A stretch of 64,000 bases of DNA from the NCBI RefSeq assembly GCF_000189415.1, contig NC_015144.1, positions 2,156,001 to 2,220,000 of the forward strand, read 5' to 3'. Below the pieces are notes generated by a model that saw nothing but the letters and a program-made list of their open reading frames with translations, was not told the DNA's origin and did not search any database. Of this stretch, positions 1-8,830 are shown piece by piece. This DNA is from Weeksella virosa DSM 16922. Its GTDB lineage: Bacteria > Bacteroidota > Bacteroidia > Flavobacteriales > Weeksellaceae. The translations under genes and the position numbers were made by a program. Position 1 is the first letter of the stretch. Each line of letters opens with the position of its first letter.

Positions 1-694
1 TGTTTCTTGCACCACTCAAACATTGCATCAAGAAAAGTTTGATTTTCTAGCTAATACACCAATAGACTCAGCGCTAGAAGAGGATTCTGAAATGGTCTCT
101 TTTATTCTACCGTATAAACAAAAACTCGACACAGAGATGAATCGTGTGATTACCTACACGCCAGTTGATCTTACCAAAGATGGGTTTTATTGTACCTTGT
201 GTAACCTTACGGCCGATATGACGTTGGAGTATATCAACCTGCACTTTATTAACGAGCCAAAACTGCAAGCTGATGCGGTAGTCCTTAATTATGGTGGGTT
301 GAGAAGGAGCTTCAACAAAGGTCCTTTGACCGTAGGAAATGTGTACGAATTGATGCCATTTGAGAACGAATTGATGTTGTTAACACTTACCGGACAGTCG
401 GTCAGAGAAATGATGGATTACCTGAGAACTTTTAGCGTTGGGCATCCAGTCGCAAACATTTCCATAAAATCTGCAAATGATTATACAATAGACGGTAAAC
501 CAATATCCGACCAAAAAACATACCGCATTGCAACGACCGATTATTTATACAATGGTGGTGATCGAATGTTCTTTTTTGCCAAAGCAATCGACGCCAAAGT
601 ACTCAACATAAAACTACGCGATTTACTGATGGTAGAGTTTCAAAAGACAGACACACTACAAGTAGACACCAAACAAAGAATATTTGCCAAATGA
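1..694 (+). CDS. 5'-nucleotidase C-terminal-domain lipoprotein (5' end outside window)
   Basis: This is the substrate-binding half of a periplasmic UshA-type 5'-nucleotidase. The frame is open to the left edge (from base 2), so the true start lies outside; a TTG at 23 is not the start. The first visible residues read V-S-C-T-T-Q, which looks like the end of a lipoprotein signal with the lipidated Cys at bases 8-10, so only about 15-20 codons are probably missing. The segment with NYGGLRRSF, LTVGNVYELMPFENEL and YNGGDRMFFF is typical of the 5'-nucleotidase C-terminal domain, which grips the nucleotide base. The stop overlaps the start of the next gene (ATGA at 691-694), so the two halves are translationally coupled. 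In UshA both domains lie in one chain; here they are two proteins. Confidence 0.85.
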   Translation, partial: VSCTTQTLHQEKFDFLANTPIDSALEEDSEMVSFILPYKQKLDTEMNRVITYTPVDLTKDGFYCTLCNLTADMTLEYINLHFINEPKLQADAVVLNYGGLRRSFNKGPLTVGNVYELMPFENELMLLTLTGQSVREMMDYLRTFSVGHPVANISIKSANDYTIDGKPISDQKTYRIATTDYLYNGGDRMFFFAKAIDAKVLNIKLRDLLMVEFQKTDTLQVDTKQRIFAK

Positions 695-1620
695 AAAGAA
701 GAGATTTTATCCTACAAACTGCCGCTGCTACTGCTTTTACTTTAGTGCCTTCAGTAGATTTATTTGCTAATGAGCCAAATGTAAAGAAAATTACAATTTT
801 ACATACGAATGACCAACACTCGAGAATAGAGCCTTTCGAGGAATCGAAAGATCCGAAATACTCGAATAAAGGTGGTTTTGCACGTCGGGCAACTTTGCTG
901 CACCAAATCAGAAAACAAGAGAAAAATGTTCTTTTATTAGATGCAGGTGATGTTTTTCAGGGCACACCATATTTTAATATGTTTGGTGGTGAATTAGAGT
1001 TCAGACTAATGTCGAAAATGGGCTATGATGCAGGGACAATTGGTAATCATGAGTTTGATAATCACTTAGAAGGTTTAAAAAAGCAACTTCCCTATGCTAA
1101 TTTTGATATTCTCAATGCCAACTACGATTTTACCAATACGATTTTAGAAGGGCTTATAAAACCCTACAAAATTATTATAAAAGATGGTGTGAAAATAGGA
1201 ATTTTCGGGCTAGGAGTTGGACTCAAAGGGCTTGTCGATCCTCGCGCTTATGCAGAGACCGTCTATCTAGACCCAATAGAAATTACGCAAGACATGACCC
1301 GGATTTTACGCGAGGAACAAAAATGTGATTTGGTAATTTGTCTTTCTCATTTAGGGTACGAATATCAAAGCAATCAGGTAAGTGATGTAGTCTTGGCAAA
1401 AGCGACCAAAGATATAGATCTGATAATCGGAGGGCATACACATACATTCTTACCAGAGCCTCAGGTTTTTATAAATTCTGCAGGAAAAAATGTTTTGGTT
1501 AATCAAGTTGGGTGGTCTGGATTGTTTTTAGGTAGGATAGATTTTTTCATTCAAAAAGGAAAAGTAAAACAAATCGCAACTTATCCGATTGGTCATTACG
1601 AAATCAATCAATACGTATAA
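691..1620 (+). CDS. Tat-exported metallophosphatase, catalytic half of a split 5'-nucleotidase
   Basis: This is the calcineurin-like catalytic domain of the UshA/5'-nucleotidase family, 309 aa. It begins with MKRRDFI and a hydrophobic stretch ending near residue 26, a twin-arginine signal, so it is probably exported already folded with its metals. Metal-site motifs follow in the usual order: LHTNDQHSR (D41, H43), LDAGDVFQGTP (D87), IGNHEFD (N119, H120), SHLG and GGHTHT. The protein ends just after this domain and lacks the C-terminal domain, which the preceding gene supplies with a 4-base overlap. Expected role: dephosphorylation of nucleotides in the periplasm, paired with the lipoprotein half. 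The exact substrate cannot be read from the sequence. Confidence 0.9.
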   Translation: MKRRDFILQTAAATAFTLVPSVDLFANEPNVKKITILHTNDQHSRIEPFEESKDPKYSNKGGFARRATLLHQIRKQEKNVLLLDAGDVFQGTPYFNMFGGELEFRLMSKMGYDAGTIGNHEFDNHLEGLKKQLPYANFDILNANYDFTNTILEGLIKPYKIIIKDGVKIGIFGLGVGLKGLVDPRAYAETVYLDPIEITQDMTRILREEQKCDLVICLSHLGYEYQSNQVSDVVLAKATKDIDLIIGGHTHTFLPEPQVFINSAGKNVLVNQVGWSGLFLGRIDFFIQKGKVKQIATYPIGHYEINQYV

Positions 1621-1644
1621 GATTTCCATCCTAATAAAAAAATA

Positions 1645-1689
1645 ATAAAAGCAGTCATTAAATAGTATAACTGCTTTTATTTTTTTATA
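1645..1689. terminator. Bidirectional terminator between convergent genes
   Basis: Perfect 11-bp arms at 1645-1655 and 1670-1680 (ATAAAAGCAGT / ACTGCTTTTAT) are flanked by an A-rich run before and a T-rich run after. It can end the nucleotidase operon on the plus strand and the acyl-CoA dehydrogenase on the minus strand. Confidence 0.8.
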
Positions 1690-1706
1690 TATAGAATATC
1701 AAAACC

Positions 1707-3065
1707 TTACGCAAAAGCACTGAATCCAGTAATTGAACGTCCGACAATCAACGAGTTAATCTCTTTGGTCCCTTCGTACGAGTAAATTGCCTCTGCATCG
1801 GCCACAAAACGAGCCACATTGTGATCGAGTAAAATTCCGTTTCCGCCCATCACTTCGCGAGCATGAGCTACGATATCTCGAGTTCTAAGTGTACAAAAAA
1901 CTTTTGCTAGAGACGCATGTTCGTCTTTTAATTTTCCTTCATCTTGAATTTTAGATAAGCGATAAACCATCGTTTGCATTGCCGTAAGATTCGATAACAT
2001 CTCGACCAAATGCCCTTGAATCAACTGAAAAGAAGCAATTGGTTTACCAAACTGTTCTCTTTTTCGAGTATAATCCAACGCGTTTTCATAAGCGCCTCGA
2101 GCACATCCTGTAGCCATCCAAGCAACGCCAGCACGCGTCATTCGCAACACATTTGCAGTATCTTTAAAAGTATTGGCTTTTTCTAACTTATCGGTGTCTG
2201 GAACTAAACAGTTATTCAAGGTAATCTGTCCGTTTTGTACTATCCGAAGTGCCATTTTACCTTTAATTTTTTCTACCGAAATACCTGGATTATCTTTTTC
2301 TACCAAAAATCCTTTTACTTGATCGTCGGCAATATCACGCGCCCATATAATGAAGACGTCTGCAAAAGGAGCATTCCCAATCCATTTTTTTTCACCGTTG
2401 AGAAGCCAGCCATTTTCAGTTTTTTCACAAGTGGTAGTTAAGCCACCTGCTGCTCCTGAGTCAACTTCGGGTTCAGTAAGACCAAACGCTCCAATTTTTT
2501 TGAGTTGTTGTAGTTCTGGTAACCATTTATTTTTTTGTTCATCCGATCCACAAAGATAAATAGATCCCATAACCAAACCAGATTGTACACCGAAAAAGGT
2601 AGCAATAGAAGCGTCTATTCTTGCCATTTCATGAGCGATTACACCCTCCATGAGAAACGGAAGGTTAGGACAACCATAGCCTTCGTAGGTAACTCCACAA
2701 ATATTAAGTTCTTGAAAAATAGGAATAATTTCGAAAGGGAATTCGTCTCGCAACCAATAATCATTGACCAAAGGCTGAATTTTTGTTTCCATTACTTCTC
2801 GAACTTTTTGTTGTATTACACGCAATTCTGGAGGTAATTCGTGGTACACATCATAAAAATCGCCATCAATCGGAGGAAGTTCTTTTTTCTTGCGAGTAGG
2901 ATCGATCATTTTTTCCAAAGCTTTCATTTTATTTTTGTCGAGATTCGACAAAGCTTTTAGCATTTTAGGAAGATCGACTTGTTGAGAGATTATATTAACT
3001 TGTTCAATATCAATTGTAGAAGCTAACTGATAAAGACCTTTTAACTTTGAAATGAAATTTGCCAT
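1707..3065 (-). CDS. Acyl-CoA dehydrogenase, glutaryl-CoA dehydrogenase type
   Basis: FAD-dependent acyl-CoA dehydrogenase, 452 aa from the ATG at 3065; an in-frame TTG at 3098 gives a longer but unlikely product. Visible features are FGLTEPEVDSGAAG (FAD and substrate loop), EKKWIGNAPFADVF, the flavin-binding TRKREQFGKPIASFQ stretch, and the C-terminal YSYEGTKEINSLIVGRSITG. In glutaryl-CoA dehydrogenases the Glu of YEGT is the catalytic base and the chain ends with a similar GR-ITG-AF tail, so this is closer to that branch than to short-chain enzymes. That would place it in lysine and tryptophan breakdown, although Bacteroidota homologues are usually annotated only as acyl-CoA dehydrogenase. 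About 60 residues at the N-terminus precede the core and I do not recognise them. Monocistronic, convergent with the nucleotidase genes. Confidence 0.85.
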   Translation of the reverse strand: MANFISKLKGLYQLASTIDIEQVNIISQQVDLPKMLKALSNLDKNKMKALEKMIDPTRKKKELPPIDGDFYDVYHELPPELRVIQQKVREVMETKIQPLVNDYWLRDEFPFEIIPIFQELNICGVTYEGYGCPNLPFLMEGVIAHEMARIDASIATFFGVQSGLVMGSIYLCGSDEQKNKWLPELQQLKKIGAFGLTEPEVDSGAAGGLTTTCEKTENGWLLNGEKKWIGNAPFADVFIIWARDIADDQVKGFLVEKDNPGISVEKIKGKMALRIVQNGQITLNNCLVPDTDKLEKANTFKDTANVLRMTRAGVAWMATGCARGAYENALDYTRKREQFGKPIASFQLIQGHLVEMLSNLTAMQTMVYRLSKIQDEGKLKDEHASLAKVFCTLRTRDIVAHAREVMGGNGILLDHNVARFVADAEAIYSYEGTKEINSLIVGRSITGFSAFA

Positions 3066-3135
3066 ATTTTTTGTGTTTTGATATACAGAAAACTGCAAAG
3101 AACATTCCGAAAGTTAAAAGGATGAAATTCATCTA

Positions 3136-4092
3136 TTATCGAATATTTAATTTTATTCTTAGATGTTGCAACATCGTTTCGGTCATTCGATCAAGATCAT
3201 ATTTGGGTTGATATTGCCAATCTTTTCTAGCAACTTCATCATCAATACTCGAAGGCCACGAATCGGCAATCGCTTGTCGAAAATCAGGTTCGTAATCGAT
3301 CGTGAAATCGGGCAAATGTTTTCTAATTTCTGCGGCAAGTTCTTCAGGCTCAAAACTCAATCCACCTAAATTATAAGAAGTGCGAATACTTAGATGCTCT
3401 GCAGGCGCATTCATCAATTGGATGATTGCTTCTATGGCGTCATCCATGTATAGCATAGGCAAATAAGTTCCTTTATTCAAGAAAGATGTATAATGATTAT
3501 TTTCTAGTGCTTTATAGAAAATATCCACTGCATAATCGGTTGTACCACCACCTGCCAAGGTTTTCCAGCTGATAAGGCCCGGGAAACGAACACTTCTTAC
3601 ATCAACACCAAATTTATCGTGGTAATAATTACACCAATACTCTCCCGATAATTTAGAAATGCCATACACGGTAGAAGGCGTATGAACAGTATTTTGTGGC
3701 GTATTATCTTTTGGAGTATCCGGACCAAAGACCCCAATAGATGAAGGCCAAAATAGCTGCTTAATCTTTTTCTCTTTTGCCAATTCTAGAAAAGTTAACA
3801 AAGAATCCATATTCAGTTTCCATGCAAAAAGAGGATTTTTTTCGGCAGTTCCGGATAACAAGGCGGCCAGATGGTAAACAATTTTCACCTCGTACTTTTC
3901 TACGATTTGGTAGATGCGTTCGGAATCTAGAACATCCAACTCTTCATATATAAAATCTTGCTCAATCGAAGGTTTGGGTTGAATGTCGGTAACAATTACC
4001 TTTTCTTTACCATAGATAGAAATTAATTTTTCTGCTAATTCAGAACCAATTTGCCCTAAAGCTCCGGTAATGAGAACTGTGTCATTTTGCAT
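3136..4092 (-). CDS. NAD-dependent L-threonine 3-dehydrogenase, SDR/epimerase type
   Basis: Extended short-chain dehydrogenase of 318 aa; the ATG at 4092 is preferred over an upstream in-frame TTG at 4122 because it starts right at the first Rossmann strand. It shows the NAD-binding glycine motif GALGQIG (10-16), the acidic D36 ending strand 2, LAALLSG, SSIGVFGP, and the catalytic pair Y143/K147 in YGISK. The GalE-like threonine dehydrogenases of Flavobacterium and Cytophaga have this layout, including the VRFPGLIS region and C-terminal motifs such as YNLGGLSF. The reaction would be threonine to 2-amino-3-ketobutyrate. The partner ligase is not in the window. A UDP-sugar epimerase is the alternative, but the motifs favour threonine dehydrogenase. 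Confidence 0.8.
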   Translation of the reverse strand: MQNDTVLITGALGQIGSELAEKLISIYGKEKVIVTDIQPKPSIEQDFIYEELDVLDSERIYQIVEKYEVKIVYHLAALLSGTAEKNPLFAWKLNMDSLLTFLELAKEKKIKQLFWPSSIGVFGPDTPKDNTPQNTVHTPSTVYGISKLSGEYWCNYYHDKFGVDVRSVRFPGLISWKTLAGGGTTDYAVDIFYKALENNHYTSFLNKGTYLPMLYMDDAIEAIIQLMNAPAEHLSIRTSYNLGGLSFEPEELAAEIRKHLPDFTIDYEPDFRQAIADSWPSSIDDEVARKDWQYQPKYDLDRMTETMLQHLRIKLNIR

Positions 4093-4196
4093 GATGAATA
4101 AAATAATTTGTTTGCGCACCAAATATAGTACTTTATATAAATATTTTTCTAGTCAAAATCACTAAGTTTGTAACATATAAGCTAGTAAACACAACT

Positions 4197-4204
4197 TATA
4201 TTAG
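4197..4204 (+). promoter_or_regulatory. Candidate -7 box of the first M13 peptidase gene
   Basis: TATATTAG matches the Bacteroidota -7 consensus TAnnTTTG at seven of eight positions and ends 14 bases before the ATG. A TTTG at 4167-4170 is a possible -33 element, but the spacer of 26 bases is longer than usual. The same TATATTAGC string precedes the second M13 gene and icmF. Confidence 0.4.
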
Positions 4205-4218
4205 CGAAAATTTTTATT

Positions 4219-6240
4219 ATGAAGAAACAACTAATGGCGGCAAGTTTTGCTTGCGCCTCTATAATTGGCATGGCGCAAGAAGCGCATCAAGCAATTCGTT
4301 TAGATTATATGGATAAATCGGTTCGTCCGCAAGATGATTTCTATAATTATGTGAATGGAAATTGGATGAAAACAACACAAATCCCTGCCGACAAGAGTCG
4401 TTGGGGTAGTTTTGATGAGTTGCGTGAAAATACAGACAAAGTGAGTCTGAATCTATTACACGAACTTTTAAAATCTAAACATGCCAAAGGCAGTAGTGAA
4501 CAAAAAATTGCTGATTTATACAATGCATATACCAATTTTAATGTACGTAATAAAGTTGGCTTAGCTCCATTGCAATCTTATTTTAAAAAAATAGACGATA
4601 TAAAAAATCTAGATGATTTACAGAATTATTTATTAGAAGTCACTCCGATAGGAGAAAATCCATTTTATGGAGTTTATGTGTACGCAGATCTAAAAAACAG
4701 CCATCAAAATACAGTTTATATGGGTGATGTAAACTTGGGTTTAGGTAAGACCTATTACCAAAAAGAAGATGCTAAAAATACCGAAACACTCGAAAAATAT
4801 GCACAATTTATAGATCAATTAATGCCATTTACTGGTAAAAAAATCATTAATCATACAGGGTCAAAAATTGTAACTTTCGAGAAAATGATTTCTCAATATA
4901 TAAAAACTGTAGAAGAAGATCGTGACCCCAACAAATCATACAATCCAGTGAAATTGAGTGAGATAAAAAAACTCACAAAAAATATCGATTTCGAAAAATA
5001 CGTAACATCACTAGGGATTAATCCTGAAATAGTTGTGATTGGGGAATTGGATTATTATAAAAATTTAGACAAAATCCTTAACAAAGAAAATCTTCCGATT
5101 ATCAAAGATTATCTAAAATTTCATTTGATGAATTCCTTTGCGGGGTATACCACAACCGAATTGGATGAAATTAATTTCAATTTCTATGGTAAAACTCTTT
5201 CTGGTCAAAAAGAACAACGCGCCATAGAGAAAAGAGGCTTATCGTATGTAAATGGTACCACTGGAGAATTACTAGGTCAAATTTATGTAAAAGATAATTT
5301 CCCGCCAGAAGCAAAAGAGAAAGCAGAAGAGATGATTTCTTATCTTTTCAAATCATTCGACATGCACATCAAAAATTTAGACTGGATGTCGCCTACAACG
5401 AAAGAAAAAGCTTTAGAAAAATTAAATAAATTCACGGTAAAAATTGGCTATCCAGACAAATGGAGAGATTACTCAGAACTCAATATTACCTCTTTAGAAG
5501 ATGGAGGAAGTTTAATCCAAGCCAATATGGCTGTTAGCGAATGGGCATTTAAGCAAAATTTAAAAGACTTCGGTAAACCTGTAGATAAATCTCGCTGGGG
5601 AATGTCACCCCAAACTGTGAATGCTTATTTCAATCCGGTAAACAATGAGATTGTTTTTCCTGCTGCAATTTTACAACCACCTTTCTATGATTATAAAGCA
5701 GACCCTGCCGTAAATTTTGGAGGAATTGGAGCCGTTATCGGTCACGAAATTTCACATGGTTTTGATGATTCAGGAGCTAAATTTGATGGTGATGGAAACT
5801 TAGTAAATTGGTGGACCGAAGAAGATGAGGCAAAATTTGCAAAAGCAACCGAAAAATTGGCTAAGCAATATGATAAATACGAGCCCGTAAAAGGAGTTTT
5901 TGTAAACGGAGTATTTACATCTGGTGAAAATATAGGAGACTTAGGAGGTGCTTCGGTAGCGTATGATGCACTCATGCTGTATCTAAAAGATAAAGGAACA
6001 TTGCCAAAAATAGACGGATATACCCAACAACAACGCTTTTTCTTATCTTGGGCAACAATATGGCGTACCAAAACTACCGAAGAAGCCTTAATCAATCAGG
6101 TAAAAACCGATCCACACTCACCGGCATACTTCCGTGCGTTTGGTCCACTGGTAAATATAGATGCTTTTTATGAAGCATTCAATGTAAAAAAAGGAGATAA
6201 ATTATACCTTCCTAAAGAAGATCGTGTTTATATTTGGTAA
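4219..6240 (+). CDS. M13 family zinc metallopeptidase (neprilysin/PepO type), copy 1
   Basis: Secreted or periplasmic zinc endopeptidase of 673 aa. The N-terminal hydrophobic segment ends in GMAQ, a signal peptide with cleavage expected before Q20. The M13 start motif DYMDKSVRPQDDFYNYVNGN follows. The catalytic zinc site is GHEISHGFDD with H509, E510 and H513; the third ligand is E570 in GENIGDLGG with D574 conserved. NAYFNPVNNEIVFPAAILQPP is the substrate-positioning strand. The chain ends in YIW and lacks the CxxW end of the mammalian enzymes. A rhodanese gene follows after 3 bases, and a close paralogue lies at 6750. The family usually cuts oligopeptides rather than whole proteins. Confidence 0.95.
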   Translation: MKKQLMAASFACASIIGMAQEAHQAIRLDYMDKSVRPQDDFYNYVNGNWMKTTQIPADKSRWGSFDELRENTDKVSLNLLHELLKSKHAKGSSEQKIADLYNAYTNFNVRNKVGLAPLQSYFKKIDDIKNLDDLQNYLLEVTPIGENPFYGVYVYADLKNSHQNTVYMGDVNLGLGKTYYQKEDAKNTETLEKYAQFIDQLMPFTGKKIINHTGSKIVTFEKMISQYIKTVEEDRDPNKSYNPVKLSEIKKLTKNIDFEKYVTSLGINPEIVVIGELDYYKNLDKILNKENLPIIKDYLKFHLMNSFAGYTTTELDEINFNFYGKTLSGQKEQRAIEKRGLSYVNGTTGELLGQIYVKDNFPPEAKEKAEEMISYLFKSFDMHIKNLDWMSPTTKEKALEKLNKFTVKIGYPDKWRDYSELNITSLEDGGSLIQANMAVSEWAFKQNLKDFGKPVDKSRWGMSPQTVNAYFNPVNNEIVFPAAILQPPFYDYKADPAVNFGGIGAVIGHEISHGFDDSGAKFDGDGNLVNWWTEEDEAKFAKATEKLAKQYDKYEPVKGVFVNGVFTSGENIGDLGGASVAYDALMLYLKDKGTLPKIDGYTQQQRFFLSWATIWRTKTTEEALINQVKTDPHSPAYFRAFGPLVNIDAFYEAFNVKKGDKLYLPKEDRVYIW

Positions 6241-6243
6241 ATT

Positions 6244-6579
6244 ATGTTTAGAAAAATAATTAATTGGTATAAAGAACGAAAGAAAATTATAAAAATGACA
6301 ACAACAGAAGCAATTAAAAATCCAAATGCCACGCTTATCGATGTCCGAGAACCATATGAGTTAGAGACAGACGGAGTAATTGATGGAGCAATCAATATTC
6401 CGTTAGGAGAAGTTCCACAGAAACTAGAGGAGATAAAAGAAATGCCAAAACCACTAGTTTTCTTTTGCCGTAGTGGAAATCGTTCTGCGACAGCTGCACA
6501 ATTTATGCAAGAAAATGGAGTGGAAGATGTTTACAATGGAGGAGGAGCCGATGAAGTAAATGAAATCCTGAAGGCGTAA
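6244..6579 (+). CDS. Single-domain rhodanese-like sulfurtransferase
   Basis: Small rhodanese of 111 aa. The core runs from about residue 20 (TLIDVREPYEL, DGAINIPLGEV) to the active-site loop CRSGNRSA, whose Cys carries the persulfide in family members. The first 17 residues are basic (FRKIINWYKERKK) and unlike the rest; a second ATG at 6295 would give a 94-aa protein without them, and I cannot decide between the two starts. The gene begins 3 bases after the M13 peptidase stop and ends before a strong terminator, so the two are probably co-transcribed. No signal peptide is visible, so it should be cytoplasmic. The physiological sulfur acceptor is unknown. Confidence 0.85.
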   Translation: MFRKIINWYKERKKIIKMTTTEAIKNPNATLIDVREPYELETDGVIDGAINIPLGEVPQKLEEIKEMPKPLVFFCRSGNRSATAAQFMQENGVEDVYNGGGADEVNEILKA

Positions 6580-6600
6580 GATCGCTTCCAGATAACCGAT

Positions 6601-6632
6601 AAAAAACTCTACCCAAAAGGTAGAGTTTTTTT
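6601..6632 (+). terminator. Terminator after the rhodanese gene
   Basis: Hairpin with AACTCTACC at 6605-6613 and GGTAGAGTT at 6619-6627, loop CAAAA, followed by a T run to 6632. It separates the first M13-rhodanese unit from the second M13 gene. Confidence 0.85.
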
Positions 6633-6635
6633 GTT

Positions 6636-6643
6636 TATATTAG
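6636..6643 (+). promoter_or_regulatory. Candidate -7 box of the second M13 peptidase gene
   Basis: TATATTAG, followed by CAAAA, is the same string found before the first M13 gene. It starts only 3 bases after the terminator, so transcription of the second copy can restart here. The 5' leader would be about 100 bases. No clear -33 TTTG is visible. Confidence 0.3.
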
Positions 6644-6749
6644 CAAAAATAGATTCTATTTAGGAGATGAAAAATCAACTAGAATTAGTTTCCATTATTG
6701 ATAGAAAAGTATAATAATTTCAAAATCATATATCAAAAAAAAGAAAGCT

Positions 6750-8759
6750 ATGAAAAAACAGCTCATGTTAGGAGGTGCCTTATTCACGGCGCTTACAGCA
6801 ACTGCGCAAGAAATAAACCAATTTATTCGGATGGATTATATGGACACTTCAGTTCGTCCGCAAGATGATTTCTATAATTACGTGAACGGAAATTGGATGA
6901 AAAAAGCCGAAATTCCGGCCGACCGTAGTCGTTGGGGAAGTTTTGATGAATTGCGCGAGTCAACCGACAAAGTTACGCTGCAATTGTTGAAAGATTTAGA
7001 CGGAAAAAAACATCTACAAGGCTCTGACGAACAAAAAATCACCGATCTTTATCATAGTTATATCGACTTAGAGACAAGAAATAAAGTAGGATTACAGCCG
7101 ATTGCACCCTATCTCGAGCAAATAAATAATCTAAAATCAATCGCAGAACTAGAAGCATATCTCACCAAAGTTACACCACTTGGCCTCAATCCTTTTTATA
7201 GTTTTTATGCTTCTGCTGACATGAAAAACTCTACTATCAATGCGGTTTATTTAGGAGGAGGTAGTCTAGGATTGGGAAGAACTTATTATCAAGTAGAAGA
7301 TGAAAGAAACAAAGAAACCTTAGATCATTACATTAATTACATCAACCAACTTTATCCGTACAGTGGTTCTAAAACAAAAGACCTGAAAGGTCCACGCGTT
7401 TTAGCTTTTGAGAAACAAATTGCGAAAAACCTGAAAACGGTTGTTGAAGCTCGTGACCCCGACAAACGCTACAATGTCTATAAAACTAAAGACTTAAAAA
7501 AATTAGTAAAAGTCGTTGACTTAGAGAAATTTATGAAAACTTACGGAGTCAATGTTGATGAAGTTATTATTTCTGAGGTTAAATATTTCGAAGGTCTAAA
7601 TCAATTGTTGACTCAAGAAAACCTAGGCGACATTAAAGCATATCTAACCTTCCAATTATTGGATCGTTTCTCATCACTATCAACCACAGAGTTAGACAAA
7701 CTTAACTTCTCTTTTTATGGTCAAAAGTTGGCCGGACAAAAAGAACAACGTGCATTAGACAAACGAGGCTTAGCTTATGTAAACAATAATGTCGGTGAAT
7801 TATTAGGGAAAATTTACGTAAAAGACAATTTTCCGGCTGAAGCCAAAGCCAACGCAGAGGAAATGATTTCGTATCTATTTAAGTCGTTCGACATGCATAT
7901 CAAAAACTTAGCATGGATGTCTCCTGTAACGAAAGAAAAAGCATTAGAAAAATTAAATAAATTCACGGTAAAAATTGGTTATCCAGACAAATGGAGAGAT
8001 TATTCTGGATTGAAAATTACAGGAAAAAGCCTGATAGAAAACGCCTTAATTATCCGCCAATGGTCTTTCCAAGAAAATCTTAAAGATGTAGGCCAACCGG
8101 TAGATAAATCTCGCTGGGGAATGTCTCCACAAACAGTAAATGCCTATTTCCGTCCATCTGCGAATGAAATCGTCTTCCCGGCTGCCATTTTACAATCTCC
8201 TTTTTATAATTACAAAGCAGATCCTGCCGTAAACTTCGGAGGAATTGGAGCAGTTATCGGTCACGAAATTTCTCATGGGTTTGATGATTCGGGTGCCAAA
8301 TACAATGGCGATGGAAATCTAGAGAACTGGTGGACACCGCAAGATAAAGAAAAATTCAAAGCAGCATCAGCAGCTTTGGCAGCACAGTACGACAAATACG
8401 AACCAGTAAAAGGAACCTTTGTGAACGGTCAATTTACATTAGGTGAAAATATTGGCGATTTGGGCGGTGCTGCTGTAGCTTATGATGCACTCATGATGTA
8501 TCTGAAAGACAAAGGAACATTGCCAAAAATTGATGGTTTTACACAACAACAACGTTTTTTCTTGTCTTGGGCTACAATTTGGCGTACCAAAACAACCGAT
8601 GAAGCTGTAATAAATCAAGTAAAAACCGATCCACATTCGCCAGGATATTTTCGCGCGTTTGGACCACTAGTAAACATTGATGCGTTTTATGATGCATTCG
8701 ATATAAAAAAAGGTGATAAACTATATGTACCCAAAAAAGACCGCATTGTAATCTGGTAA
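6750..8759 (+). CDS. M13 family zinc metallopeptidase, copy 2 (tandem paralogue)
   Basis: Second M13 peptidase, 669 aa, with the same layout as the gene at 4219. The signal peptide ends near TATAQ (about residue 20). The zinc site is GHEISHGFDD (H505, E506, H509) with E566 in the GENIGDLGG motif. The C-terminal third is nearly identical in protein sequence to copy 1, and some DNA stretches are almost unchanged (compare 5401-5470 with 7931-8005). The middle region, about residues 100-290, has diverged more, which is where substrate preference could differ. It appears monocistronic, behind its own leader and ahead of a strong terminator. Confidence 0.95.
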   Translation: MKKQLMLGGALFTALTATAQEINQFIRMDYMDTSVRPQDDFYNYVNGNWMKKAEIPADRSRWGSFDELRESTDKVTLQLLKDLDGKKHLQGSDEQKITDLYHSYIDLETRNKVGLQPIAPYLEQINNLKSIAELEAYLTKVTPLGLNPFYSFYASADMKNSTINAVYLGGGSLGLGRTYYQVEDERNKETLDHYINYINQLYPYSGSKTKDLKGPRVLAFEKQIAKNLKTVVEARDPDKRYNVYKTKDLKKLVKVVDLEKFMKTYGVNVDEVIISEVKYFEGLNQLLTQENLGDIKAYLTFQLLDRFSSLSTTELDKLNFSFYGQKLAGQKEQRALDKRGLAYVNNNVGELLGKIYVKDNFPAEAKANAEEMISYLFKSFDMHIKNLAWMSPVTKEKALEKLNKFTVKIGYPDKWRDYSGLKITGKSLIENALIIRQWSFQENLKDVGQPVDKSRWGMSPQTVNAYFRPSANEIVFPAAILQSPFYNYKADPAVNFGGIGAVIGHEISHGFDDSGAKYNGDGNLENWWTPQDKEKFKAASAALAAQYDKYEPVKGTFVNGQFTLGENIGDLGGAAVAYDALMMYLKDKGTLPKIDGFTQQQRFFLSWATIWRTKTTDEAVINQVKTDPHSPGYFRAFGPLVNIDAFYDAFDIKKGDKLYVPKKDRIVIW

Positions 8760-8788
8760 TATTTGTAGAACACTTCATGTTTGAATTG

Positions 8789-8830
8789 AATTTTGGTAGG
8801 ATAAAATACTTTATTCTACCAAAATTTTTG
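8789..8830 (+). terminator. Strong terminator after the second M13 gene
   Basis: Seventeen-base arms at 8789-8805 and 8810-8826 pair fully with one G-U pair; the loop is ATAC and T residues follow. Confidence 0.85.
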
